DNA of 64,000 bases from Paenibacillus sp. FSL R7-0345 (GTDB lineage: Bacteria > Bacillota > Bacilli > Paenibacillales > Paenibacillaceae), in NCBI RefSeq assembly GCF_038595055.1, contig NZ_CP152002.1:4384501-4448500 (forward strand), written 5' to 3'. Numbering within the stretch: position 1 is the stretch's first letter; the number at the start of each line of letters is the position of its first letter. This document shows positions 17,126-25,917 of the stretch, piece after piece. The notes under the pieces were generated by a model. The model worked only from the letters and a program-made list of their open reading frames with translations, did no database searches and was not told the origin of the DNA. The translations under genes were made by a program, and so were the position numbers.

Positions 17126-17360
17126 ACTTGTTCCTCCTCTCTCTCTTGGAATAACGCCCGCTGTCCACGCTTCCTGTAACTCTGATCATACACAATCAGT
17201 AACGGCATATAAAGTCTGGACGTAATTACTTTGAGCCATTATGGCGGGCAGGCCGGATGGGCAAGCTGAGAATAGTCGCAGCTTCGCAACCTTTTTGTTT
17301 GTAGCTGTCCTGTTAAATGTTGTACAATAAAGTCTAAATGAATTTTTGAAGGATGGATTA

Positions 17361-18227
17361 ATGATGTATATTGCAGGCGATTGGAAAGACTATGAAGTTA
17401 TTGATACCGGAGGCGGAGAAAAGCTGGAACGCTGGGGTGACATCATCCTGCGCCGTCCGGACCCGCAGATTATCTGGCCGTTGACCCAGGAGACAGCAAA
17501 ATGGCGTGATGTGCATGGACATTACCACCGCAGCTCCTCCGGCGGCGGACAATGGGAAATGAAAAAAACGATTCCGGACGACTGGAAGATCAGCTACGGC
17601 AAGCTGAAGTTCCACCTGCGTCCGACTAATTTCAAGCATACAGGCCTCTTCCCTGAGCAGGCAGCCAACTGGAGCTGGATGATGGACAAGATTTCTGGCG
17701 CGAACCGCCCGATTTCTGTACTTAACCTGTTCGCTTATACCGGTGGAGCTACTGTAGCAGCAGCCAGTGCCGGCGCTTCGGTTGTGCATGTTGATGCAGC
17801 CAAAGGCATGGTTCAATGGGCAAAAGAAAACATTCAGCTGTCCGGTCTCGGCGAACGTCCAGTCCGTTTTATCACGGACGATGTATTCAAATTTGTGCAG
17901 CGCGAACAGCGCCGCGGCAGCAAATACGATGCGATTATAATGGACCCGCCGTCCTACGGCCGCGGACCGGGAGGCGAAATGTGGAAGCTGGAGTCCAGCC
18001 TCTATCCGTTCCTCGAAAGCTGTATGGAGATCATGAGTGACAGACCGCTGTTCATGCTGATCAATTCCTACACCACCGGCATCTCGCCGACCGTTCTGCG
18101 CAATATGCTCTCTATGACCATGGGCAAGCGTTACGGCGGCAAGCTGACCTCAGGTGAAATCGGACTGCCGATCACCACTTCCGGCATGAACCTGCCTTGC
18201 GGAATTCTGGGCCGCTGGGAGGCGTAA
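17361..18227 (+). CDS. Class I SAM-dependent methyltransferase (RlmI-like)
   Basis: This is a 288-residue methyltransferase. The SAM-binding motif I is NLFAYTGGATVAAASAG (about 118-134), followed by VVHVDAAKGMVQWAKEN. Motif IV DPPSYGRG (about 195) is typical of the family that methylates large-subunit rRNA cytosines. The usual N-terminal PUA domain of RlmI is absent. The start is ATG 17361 or 17364 just after GGATGG; an in-frame TTG at 17346 lies before that ribosome site. The next gene is an rRNA-type pseudouridine synthase only 3 bp away, which fits a joint role in RNA modification. Confidence 0.85.
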   Translation: MMYIAGDWKDYEVIDTGGGEKLERWGDIILRRPDPQIIWPLTQETAKWRDVHGHYHRSSSGGGQWEMKKTIPDDWKISYGKLKFHLRPTNFKHTGLFPEQAANWSWMMDKISGANRPISVLNLFAYTGGATVAAASAGASVVHVDAAKGMVQWAKENIQLSGLGERPVRFITDDVFKFVQREQRRGSKYDAIIMDPPSYGRGPGGEMWKLESSLYPFLESCMEIMSDRPLFMLINSYTTGISPTVLRNMLSMTMGKRYGGKLTSGEIGLPITTSGMNLPCGILGRWEA

Positions 18228-18230
18228 GCC

Positions 18231-18977
18231 ATGAATACGCAGCATAACGGCGCCGCAGAAGGACAATCCGGCGGACAGTCGCGTTTTGAGATCCTGTTCG
18301 AGGACAACCATCTGCTCGGCATTGTGAAGCCGGTAAATATTCCTGTGCAGGAGGATGCCACCGGCGACCCAGATCTTCTGAGCCTGCTCAAGGAGGATAT
18401 CAAGGAACGGTATAACAAGCCCGGCAATGTCTTCATGGGGCTTGTGCACCGGCTGGACCGTCCGGTTGGCGGCGCCATGATCTTCGCCAAGACCTCCAAG
18501 GCAGCCTCACGGCTGTCGGACAGTGTCCGCACCCATGTCTTCCGCAAGGTGTATCTGACCGTTGTCCACGGCAAGCCCCCGGCTTCCCAAGGCCGGCTGG
18601 TCAACACCTTGCTGAAGGATGCCAAGAGCAACACCGTCTCCATTGTCCGCAAAGGGACTCCCGGCGGCAAGGAGGCCATTCTTGACTACACCGTGCTCGG
18701 CAATGCCGAAGGCTATAGCCTGCTGAAGATCGATCTGCTGACCGGCCGCTCGCATCAGATTCGTGTACAGCTGAACGGAATCGGCTGCCCGCTGTTCGGA
18801 GACCAGAAATACGGCGCTGCCGTGAACCGTCCCGGCCAGCAGATTGCCCTCTGGTCGGCTGTGGTCGGTTTTCCGCACCCGGTTACCAAAGAAGATACCG
18901 AGCTCATCTCGCTGCCCCCGCAGGCCCATCCCTGGGATCTGTGGCCGCAGCAGGTACAGAAACAGGCCATCCGCTGA
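18231..18977 (+). CDS. RluA-family pseudouridine synthase
   Basis: This is a 248-residue RNA pseudouridine synthase. The catalytic Asp76 lies in HRLDRPVGG. The motif GRSHQIRVQLNGIGCPLFGDQKYG (about 170-193) is the second family signature. There is no S4 domain. It is co-transcribed with the methyltransferase just upstream and ends in a terminator that overlaps its last codons. The target RNA is not predictable. Confidence 0.92.
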   Translation: MNTQHNGAAEGQSGGQSRFEILFEDNHLLGIVKPVNIPVQEDATGDPDLLSLLKEDIKERYNKPGNVFMGLVHRLDRPVGGAMIFAKTSKAASRLSDSVRTHVFRKVYLTVVHGKPPASQGRLVNTLLKDAKSNTVSIVRKGTPGGKEAILDYTVLGNAEGYSLLKIDLLTGRSHQIRVQLNGIGCPLFGDQKYGAAVNRPGQQIALWSAVVGFPHPVTKEDTELISLPPQAHPWDLWPQQVQKQAIR

Positions 18978-18993
18978 GGATGGCCTGTTTTTT
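18961..18993 (+). terminator. Rho-independent terminator overlapping the RluA stop
   Basis: AACAGGCCATCC and GGATGGCCTGTT pair perfectly around GCTGA, followed by TTTT. The stop codon lies in the loop. Confidence 0.88.
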
Positions 18994-19028
18994 GGGTGTG
19001 ATATGATAGACAACTGGTTCCAGATTCA

Positions 19029-19214
19029 ATCTAAGTGGAAAATCGCTATCTAATTTACCCTTGAACGGGTGAATTAGAAATCTAGTTGGAAAAACGCCAC
19101 TTAATCTGCTCCAAATGGATCCTAGAGCTATAAACAGCCAATTTAGTTGACGTTTTTCCACTTAATAGCCTTTTTTCAAGAAAAATTATATTTAGTTAGC
19201 ATTTTTCCACTTAG
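19029..19214. repeat. Family A four-unit hairpin element, copy 2
   Basis: Units begin near 19029, 19081, 19141 and 19191 (steps 52, 60, 50). Unit 1 (CTAAGTGGAAAATCGCTATC) is nearly the reverse complement of unit 4 (TTAGTTAGCATTTTTCCACT). Unit 2 (TAGTTGGAAAAACGCCACTT) pairs with unit 3 (TAGTTGACGTTTTTCCACTT). It lies between convergent genes, after a terminator. Confidence 0.8.
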
Positions 19215-19277
19215 CTGTTTCAGCTACATCCTGTGGAATCGTTTCCTAAAGCAGATAACCTTCATCCACTCCGGAGT

Positions 19278-19715
19278 TTACGGTGTCGAGCCTTCAGGTG
19301 CCGGGGCTGGAGCTACCGCCATCTTGCCCATAAGATACAACAGCAGCTGCTGATTATGCGATGAGATCGGGTCGAGCGCCTCGGCAAAAAAATCACTGCG
19401 CACCTTAAGTCCGCGCGCGGTCTCGTTCCGGCCTACCTCGGTAATGCTCACCCAGACAATCCGCCGGTCTGCCGCATCGCGTTCGCGCTTGATCAGTCCG
19501 TTCTTCTCCATCCGGTCAAGCAGCATCGTTACCGCCGCCGGGCTGGTTGCCAGATGGGGCGCCAGATCGGAAGGCTTCATAGCATCTCTTTCCTGCAGCA
19601 GTTCCAGTACGGTGAGCTGGGCATCAGTCAGTGTAGGGGCAAGATTGCTGTCCATATGTAATTTGTAATCCTTTAATATTTTGTGCCATATTTTACTGAA
19701 TTCAGAGGAGTGCAC
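19278..19715 (-). CDS. MarR-family transcription regulator
   Basis: This is a 145-residue winged-helix dimer. The DNA-reading part is MKPSDLAPHLATSPAAVTMLLDRMEKNGLIKRERDAADRRIVWVSIT (about 47-93), with the wing RDAADRR. It starts with GTG at 19713-19715 after AAGGAAGG. The C-terminus is Ala/Pro-rich. No target gene adjoins it on the same strand, so it may act elsewhere or on itself. Confidence 0.88.
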   Translation of the reverse strand: MHSSEFSKIWHKILKDYKLHMDSNLAPTLTDAQLTVLELLQERDAMKPSDLAPHLATSPAAVTMLLDRMEKNGLIKRERDAADRRIVWVSITEVGRNETARGLKVRSDFFAEALDPISSHNQQLLLYLMGKMAVAPAPAPEGSTP

Positions 19716-19849
19716 ACTTATTCCTTCCTTCCCTGCGGATCTCTATCCGGTATATCTACATTTTCGAGAAATAAATTCCATTTCCTGCTAAACAAAAAAA
19801 TATTTATATGACCAGCCCGCAGGATTAATTTTTCCTTTCGGCAAAATAA

Positions 19850-19893
19850 AACGGCGCATGCTCAGCTTCCGGAAAGCTGCGCACGCGCCGTTG
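19850..19893 (-). terminator. Rho-independent terminator of parC
   Basis: The outer arms AACGGCGC and GCGCCGTT enclose an inner CAGCTT/AAGCTG stem. On the minus strand the stem is followed by TTATTTTG. It lies 32 bp after the parC stop. Confidence 0.8.
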
Positions 19894-19924
19894 TCACTTA
19901 TATTATTTAAACTGGCTTTATCCG

Positions 19925-22375
19925 CTATTTAATGGCCGGGAAAAGCGAGAGAATCTCATCCTTCTTCTCCACCGGAACCAGGACCTTGCCGATGGAACGG
20001 CGTTCGCCAAGCGGTGCCGATTCAGTTGAGAAGGTATGCACCTGCCCGTCACGGGTAATAGCGACCAGCTCCAGCGGCTCCTTGCAGTGGAACGCACCGG
20101 CGATCCGGCTGCCGTTCGGTTTAACACGTTTGCCTTCCTTGAATTCAAAGGTCGGCATCCCCTTGCCGCCGCGGCTCTGCGAAGGATAATCTACCAGCAG
20201 GCTGCGCTTGCCGTAACCGATATCGGTCACTGTAAGAATCTCTCCCTCATCTTCACTAACCCAGAAGCAAGAGACCACTTCGTCGCCTTCGCGCAGCTGA
20301 ATACCTCTAACCCCGCTGGCTACACGGCCCATCGGGTTCACTTCGCTTTCCTTGAACCGGATGCTCATTCCCTCACGGCTTATCAGCACGATATCCTTTT
20401 CCCCGCTGCTTAGCGCGACTGTGAGAATCTCATCGCCCTCAGCAACCTTGCAGGCCGCTACAGCTCCTGAACGGCTGGTAGAATACTCCTTGAGCTCCGT
20501 ACGCTTCACCTGACCTTTGCGGGTAACAAAGACAAGACTGGACTGCGGATCGTCCAGATTGCTGACCGGCAGCATGGTGACGACACTGTCACCCTTGGCC
20601 AGGCTGATGACGTTAACGATTGCTGTCCCCGGCTCCTTCCATTTGAAATCCGGTATCTGATGAACCGGAAGCAGGAAGTACTGTCCTTTCCGGGTAAAGA
20701 CAAGCAGGCTGTCCCGGGTATTCAGATCGAGCAGCTTGACGATATGATCGCCTTCCTTGACCCCGGAAGCATTGCGTTCGCCGCCGGAGCGTGTAAAGGA
20801 CGGCATGCCCGTCCGCTTGATATAACCGTCGGCTGACAGCGCCACTAACACATCTTCTGCATTAACCAGCACTTCCAGGCTGACCTTCAGCTCCTCTACT
20901 TCGCCTTGAATGAGCGAGCGGCGATCGATGCCGTATTTATCGCGGATTTCCAGCAGTTCCTTGCGGATAACCGAAATCAGCTTCTTGTCGCTGTTCAGAA
21001 TGCCGTTCAGCGTGTTGATCCGGGCCAGCATTTCATCGAGCTCTTTCTGCAGTGAATGAATCTCCAGATTCGTCAGCCGGTACAGCTGCAGGGTAAGGAT
21101 CGAATCAGCCTGCCGCTCACTGAAGCCGAACATCCAGACCAGGTTATTCTGGGCATCCTGGCGGTTTTTGGAAGCTTTGATCGCAGCAATAACCTCATCC
21201 AGAATGTTAAGCGCCTTAACCAGTCCTTCCAGGACATGCGCACGGTCTTCTGCGCGCTCCAGGTCAAACTGGGTGCGGCGGGTCACAACCTCACGCTGGT
21301 GGGCGATATAGGCCTCCAGAATCGCTTTGAGTCCAAGCTGCTGCGGAGCTTTGTTGACGATGGCTACCATATTGAAGTTATACGTAACCTGCAGGTCAGT
21401 TTTCTTCAGCAGATAAGCCAGCACACCCTGTGCATCGGCTTCCTTCTTGAGCTCAACTACAATCCGCAGCCCTTCCCGGCCGCTCTCATCGCGGACTTCA
21501 GCAATACCGTCGATCTTTTTCTCCAGCCGGATATTCTCCATCGCGGTAACCAGGCGCGATTTTACGATCTGGAAAGGAATTTCGGTAATAATAATCTGCT
21601 GCTTGCCTCCGCGCAAATTCTCAATTTCAGTCTTCGAGCGCAGGTAGATCCGCCCTTTACCGGTACGGTAAGCGTCCATAATGCCGTCGCCGCCCATAAT
21701 CGTACCGCCGGTCGGGAAATCCGGACCTTTGATAAAGGTCATGATATCTTCCAGCGGAATATCCGGCTTCTGCATCACGGCGATGCAGGCGTCGATAACC
21801 TCACGCAGGTTATGCGGCGGAATTTCAGTCGCAAAACCTGCGGAAATCCCGCTTGTTCCGTTAACCAGCAGGTTCGGAAAACGCGATGGTACAACTACCG
21901 GTTCCTTCGCGGTATTGTCAAAGTTGTCCTTGAACAGGACGGTGCGCTTCTCGATATCGCGCATCATCTCCATCGCAATCGGAGACAGGCGGGCTTCGGT
22001 ATAACGCATCGCAGCTGCCGGGTCATCGTCCATCGAGCCCCAGTTACCGTGACCGTCTACAAGCACATGTCCCATTTTCCACGGCTGGGCCATGCGGACC
22101 ATACCGTCATAGATGGACGAGTCACCGTGGGGATGATAGTTACCCATAACGTCCCCGACGGTTTTAGCCGATTTGCGGTACGGCTTGTCCGGGGTATTGC
22201 CCGAGTCGTACATCGCATACAGAATCCGGCGCTGCACGGGCTTCAGCCCGTCGCGTACGTCGGGAATCGCCCGGTCCTGAATAATATATTTGGAATACCG
22301 GCCAAAGCGGTCACCGACGACCTCTTCCAGAAAAGCCGGCGAAAATTGTTCTGATAAACTGCTCACTTGGCTCAC
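19925..22375 (-). CDS. parC: DNA topoisomerase IV subunit A
   Basis: This is the 816-residue DNA-cleaving subunit of topoisomerase IV, which separates linked daughter chromosomes. The active-site Tyr125 lies in AAAMRYTEARL. The quinolone-resistance region reads HPHGDSSIYDG, with Ser86 and Asp90 at the positions of E. coli ParC Ser80 and Glu84, i.e. the sensitive form. The C-terminal domain carries beta-pinwheel repeats, but no GyrA box (QRRGGKG) is seen, which supports ParC over GyrA. parE lies 490 bp upstream on the same strand. Confidence 0.95.
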   Translation of the reverse strand: MSQVSSLSEQFSPAFLEEVVGDRFGRYSKYIIQDRAIPDVRDGLKPVQRRILYAMYDSGNTPDKPYRKSAKTVGDVMGNYHPHGDSSIYDGMVRMAQPWKMGHVLVDGHGNWGSMDDDPAAAMRYTEARLSPIAMEMMRDIEKRTVLFKDNFDNTAKEPVVVPSRFPNLLVNGTSGISAGFATEIPPHNLREVIDACIAVMQKPDIPLEDIMTFIKGPDFPTGGTIMGGDGIMDAYRTGKGRIYLRSKTEIENLRGGKQQIIITEIPFQIVKSRLVTAMENIRLEKKIDGIAEVRDESGREGLRIVVELKKEADAQGVLAYLLKKTDLQVTYNFNMVAIVNKAPQQLGLKAILEAYIAHQREVVTRRTQFDLERAEDRAHVLEGLVKALNILDEVIAAIKASKNRQDAQNNLVWMFGFSERQADSILTLQLYRLTNLEIHSLQKELDEMLARINTLNGILNSDKKLISVIRKELLEIRDKYGIDRRSLIQGEVEELKVSLEVLVNAEDVLVALSADGYIKRTGMPSFTRSGGERNASGVKEGDHIVKLLDLNTRDSLLVFTRKGQYFLLPVHQIPDFKWKEPGTAIVNVISLAKGDSVVTMLPVSNLDDPQSSLVFVTRKGQVKRTELKEYSTSRSGAVAACKVAEGDEILTVALSSGEKDIVLISREGMSIRFKESEVNPMGRVASGVRGIQLREGDEVVSCFWVSEDEGEILTVTDIGYGKRSLLVDYPSQSRGGKGMPTFEFKEGKRVKPNGSRIAGAFHCKEPLELVAITRDGQVHTFSTESAPLGERRSIGKVLVPVEKKDEILSLFPAIK

Positions 22376-22539
22376 CTTCTGTTCCTCAATCTATCCGAGC
22401 ATTTGATTCAGTGATTCACGCGGGGCTTCGCAGGCTGGCTTGTTCTTCCGCTCTCCGCTACTTACAATCTTCAAATATAGCAACAATATAGATTAAATCT
22501 GAGTTTTTTATTTAAGGCTTCGCTGTGACTCCAGAGAAT

Positions 22540-22696
22540 ATTTGGACTTCCGGCCGCTGTTGTCTGCAGATTTCCTGATTATAACCGCCTTTCGCGGTAG
22601 AAATCCGCAGACTGCATATGCTTCCGTAGCTAGCTTTTCTGCGAAAAGCTTTCAGGCGGTCGCTACCGCTCCTACAGTTCCAAAATTCCCCTCCGC
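22540..22696. repeat. Family D structured repeat, copy 1
   Basis: A ~155-bp element begins TTTGGACTTCCGGCCGCTGT and ends CTACAGTTCCAAAA, so its ends are inverted. Internal stems are GTCTGCAGATTT/AAATCCGCAGAC, ACCGC/GCGGT and AGCTTTTC/GAAAAGCT. It is about 80 percent identical by eye to 32323-32478. It fills much of the gap between parE and parC, which otherwise holds no gene. Confidence 0.85.
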
Positions 22697-22764
22697 CACT
22701 TTTTCCTAAATATATTTTTTCAGAATCAATCTATATAGTACCTTTGAAATTTGAATTTAAGCCT

Positions 22765-22803
22765 ACGCTACGCTCCTACAGAACAAATCCGCCTGCTCCG
22801 CAC
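22765..22803. repeat. Partial family D tail
   Basis: CTACGCTACGCTCCTACAG followed by AACAAATCCGCCTGCTCCGC resembles only the last ~40 bases of the full element (GCTACGCTCCTGCAG, then TTCCAAAATCCGCTCCG). It lies about 70 bp past copy 1 in the same orientation and looks like a truncated third copy. Confidence 0.55.
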
Positions 22804-22866
22804 GCGTATCACGAAAATCAACAATCACGGAAGCAATCGTCACTTCCGCTTATAACTTGACCGCTT

Positions 22867-24849
22867 CTACTCGATTATCTCTGTGAAATCAACATTCTCA
22901 ACGATCCAGCGCTTGCGCGGGTCAACCTTGTCACCCATAAGCGTGGAGACACGGCGCTCCGCTTTGGCAGCATCCTCAATCTGCACCTGCAGCAGGGTCC
23001 GGGTGTCCTGGTTCATCGTGGTTTCCCACAGCTGATCCGGGTTCATCTCGCCGAGTCCCTTATAACGCTGCAGCTCAAAGTTTTTGCCGAACTCTTTCAG
23101 GTAGTTCTGCAGCTCTTCATCACTCCAGGCATAACGCACGGTCTGCAGCTTGCCCGATTTGCGGGTCAGCTTGTACAGCGGCGGCTGGGCGATGAACACC
23201 TTGCCGGCATCAATCAGCGGCTTCATATAACGGTAGAAGAAGGTCAGCAGCAGCACCTGAATATGTGCGCCGTCCGTATCGGCATCAGTCATAATAATAA
23301 TTTTGGAATAATTGCTGTCCTCTACGGCAAAATCCGGGCCGATCCCGGCGCCAATCGCCGAAATGATCGCCTTGTATTCATCATTCTTCAGAATATCCAG
23401 CAGCTTGGCCTTCTCCGGATTCATCGGCTTGCCCTTCAGCGGCAGAATCGCCTGGATCTTGGAATCACGGCCCTGCTTGGCCGATCCGCCGGCGGAATCC
23501 CCTTCGACGATAAACAGCTCGGTACGGGTCACGTCCTTGGATTGTGCCGGTGACAGCTTGCCGCCGAGATTGGAACTCTCGCTGCGCTTCTTGCCGCTGC
23601 GGATCTCGTCCCGGGCTTTACGCGCCGCTTCGCGTGCCTTCGAAGCCTGGATCGACTTCTTCAGCAGGCTCTGGGCCACCTGCGGGTTCTCTTCAAGGAA
23701 CCGGGCCATGTTCTCGGCCACGATATAATCGACGGCGCTGCGGGCAGAGGCGCTGCCGAGCTGATCCTTGGTCTGGCCGACGAATTCGACCTCAGCCATC
23801 TTGATGCTGATGACGGCCATCATACCTTCGCGCAGATCGTTGCCCTCGAGATTCTTGTCCTTTTCCTTCAGCAGCTGCGTCCGGCGGGCGTATTCATTCA
23901 TCACGCGCGTATAGGCTGTCTTGAACCCGGTCTCATGGGTTCCGCCGCTGCGGGTAGGAATGGAGTTTACGAACGAAGCCAGCGTTTCGGTGTAACCGGC
24001 GTTATACTGCAGCGCTACTTCAACTTCGATGTCATCCTTCTCCGAACTGAAGTGAATGACATCGTGCAGCGTGTCCTTACCTTCATTCAGGAACTGTACA
24101 AACTGGCTGGCGCCGCCTTCATAGAAATATTCGTCCTGGCGTCCGCTGCGTTCGTCACTCAGCGCGATCCGCAGGCCCGAGTTCAGGAAGGCAATCTCCT
24201 GTACCCGTTCTGCAAGCGTATCATAGTTCAGGGCAATCCCGTTTGCGAAGACGCGAATATCCGGCTTGAAGGTGATCTTCGTACCGGTTTTGTTCGTATT
24301 GCCGAGAACCTCAAGGCCGGTGACAGGCTCCCCTACATGCTCCTTGCCGTTCTTGTCCACCCAGTATTCAAACCGCTGGCGGTGGGTTTTGCCGTCACGG
24401 TATATTTCAACCTCCAGCCACTCGGACAGGGCATTGGTGACCGAAGCGCCAACGCCGTGCAGTCCGCCTGATTTTTTGTAGCCGGAGCCGCCGAATTTAC
24501 CGCCTGCATGCAGAATCGTAAAAACAACCTGCGGAGTCGGCACCCCGGTCTTGTGCATTCCGGTCGGGATTCCCCGGCCGTTATCGATGACGGTAACCGA
24601 ACCGTCCTTACGTAATGTAATGTCAATTTTGGAACAAAATTTGGCTAAATGCTCATCAACGGCGTTATCCACGATTTCCCATACAAGATGGTGCAGTCCC
24701 GAAGAACTCGTACTGCCGATATACATGCCGGGCCGTTTGCGGACCGCAACCAGACCTTCGAGCACCTGAATGTCGTCAGCATCGTATCCGGTCCGGCCTG
24801 CTTCGCCGTCCTTGGAGACTTTTGCAAACATATCGATCTGTTCGAGCAT
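22867..24849 (-). CDS. parE: DNA topoisomerase IV subunit B
   Basis: This is the 660-residue ATPase subunit of topoisomerase IV. GHKL motifs: EIVDNAVDEH with catalytic Glu66, and IDNGRGIPTGMH with Asp89. The TOPRIM domain shows EGDSAGGSAKQGRD, then PLKGKPMNPEKAKLLDILKN, and DADTDGAHI for the metal site. The ending RKRWIVENVDFTEI is usual. The start is preceded by GGAGG at 7 nt. The partner parC follows after a repeat-filled gap. Confidence 0.95.
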   Translation of the reverse strand: MLEQIDMFAKVSKDGEAGRTGYDADDIQVLEGLVAVRKRPGMYIGSTSSSGLHHLVWEIVDNAVDEHLAKFCSKIDITLRKDGSVTVIDNGRGIPTGMHKTGVPTPQVVFTILHAGGKFGGSGYKKSGGLHGVGASVTNALSEWLEVEIYRDGKTHRQRFEYWVDKNGKEHVGEPVTGLEVLGNTNKTGTKITFKPDIRVFANGIALNYDTLAERVQEIAFLNSGLRIALSDERSGRQDEYFYEGGASQFVQFLNEGKDTLHDVIHFSSEKDDIEVEVALQYNAGYTETLASFVNSIPTRSGGTHETGFKTAYTRVMNEYARRTQLLKEKDKNLEGNDLREGMMAVISIKMAEVEFVGQTKDQLGSASARSAVDYIVAENMARFLEENPQVAQSLLKKSIQASKAREAARKARDEIRSGKKRSESSNLGGKLSPAQSKDVTRTELFIVEGDSAGGSAKQGRDSKIQAILPLKGKPMNPEKAKLLDILKNDEYKAIISAIGAGIGPDFAVEDSNYSKIIIMTDADTDGAHIQVLLLTFFYRYMKPLIDAGKVFIAQPPLYKLTRKSGKLQTVRYAWSDEELQNYLKEFGKNFELQRYKGLGEMNPDQLWETTMNQDTRTLLQVQIEDAAKAERRVSTLMGDKVDPRKRWIVENVDFTEIIE

Positions 24850-24918
24850 TCATGCTCCTCCTTCTCTATCTCACTTACTCTGAAATGCAAACAAACGTTT
24901 TCGTTCACTTTGTACATT

Positions 24919-25917
24919 CTAATTCAAAATATCCCGTTTCGTAAAGACGGCGAATGAAATGATTATCGCGGCGAGTCCCCAAACAGACAGTACTGCCAGC
25001 GAAAAGGGCAGTGTCATTCCCTCAATCGGAGCAGGTGTGCCCGCCAAATACCCGGTAAGACCCAGGTTGACCATAAATAAATACTTTGCGGTCGACCAGG
25101 CTGCAGCCATATTCGTGAGTATGGTTCCGGCAATCAGCGCCGCCATCATTACCACAATGCTCGCTGCCGTACTTCGTACCAGAACTGAAACCATGAAGGC
25201 CAGCAGGGCTACAACTACGCTTACAAACCAGATTAGCCCGCCCTGCATCAGCAGGTACTTCCACTGGGGCACGGAATGAACGCCGCTCATATCGACGGTA
25301 TCCCCGCTCAGCTGAAAGCCGGTGAATACCGGAATGCTAAACCCTTTATAACCAAAAGCGAGCCCGGAAACCAGGTAGCTGACCACAAACACCGATAGCA
25401 CAATTAGAGAAACGAACATGAGCAGGGCAGCCATTTTGCTGAACAATACCTTCCAGCGTCTAACCGGCCGGGTCAGCAGCATCTTAATGGTGCCTGTCGT
25501 CCGTTCACCGGACACAAGGTCCGAAGCAACCGCCATAATCAGCAGCGGAATAAACAGGGAGACCGAGTTATCAAGAAATTCACGGGTAAAGGTTACCCCG
25601 CTCGGCTCATTGGGATTAACATCATGGTCCAGATAATACTGCAGCTGCTGGATAAAAATCCGCCGGTACGACTTCCACTCCTCAGGAATGCGGTCGCTGC
25701 TCAGCGAGTTCTGGTTATCCGTGATCCGCTGCTGGATTTCTAAACGCCAGTCCGAATTGAACTTGTCCCGGCTCCGTTCAGCTACCCGCATCTGCGCATA
25801 GGTAAACATTGGTACAAGCACTAGCAGAATCAGCAGTATAACATAGAAGCGCTTCTTTTTGATAATTTTTGTGCACTCATTGCGGATGAGCGGAAGCAGA
25901 TTAGTCAATAGATTCAC
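24919..25917 (-). CDS. ABC-2 type transporter permease
   Basis: This is a 332-residue membrane protein with six hydrophobic segments and a large extracellular loop after the first (about 40-110). The cytoplasmic motif LVSGERTTGTIKMLLTRPVRRWKVLFSK (about 134-161) is the classic ABC-2 membrane-domain signature. It overlaps the ATPase gene by 17 bp. Such pairs export peptides, lipids or drugs, or maintain resistance to bacitracin-type antibiotics; the substrate here is unknown. Confidence 0.88.
   Translation of the reverse strand: MNLLTNLLPLIRNECTKIIKKKRFYVILLILLVLVPMFTYAQMRVAERSRDKFNSDWRLEIQQRITDNQNSLSSDRIPEEWKSYRRIFIQQLQYYLDHDVNPNEPSGVTFTREFLDNSVSLFIPLLIMAVASDLVSGERTTGTIKMLLTRPVRRWKVLFSKMAALLMFVSLIVLSVFVVSYLVSGLAFGYKGFSIPVFTGFQLSGDTVDMSGVHSVPQWKYLLMQGGLIWFVSVVVALLAFMVSVLVRSTAASIVVMMAALIAGTILTNMAAAWSTAKYLFMVNLGLTGYLAGTPAPIEGMTLPFSLAVLSVWGLAAIIISFAVFTKRDILN

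Noticed and set aside
22165..22200. GyrA instead of ParC for the 816-residue subunit
   Set aside because: No GyrA box is seen in the C-terminal domain and the neighbour is ParE-like, so ParC is the better call.
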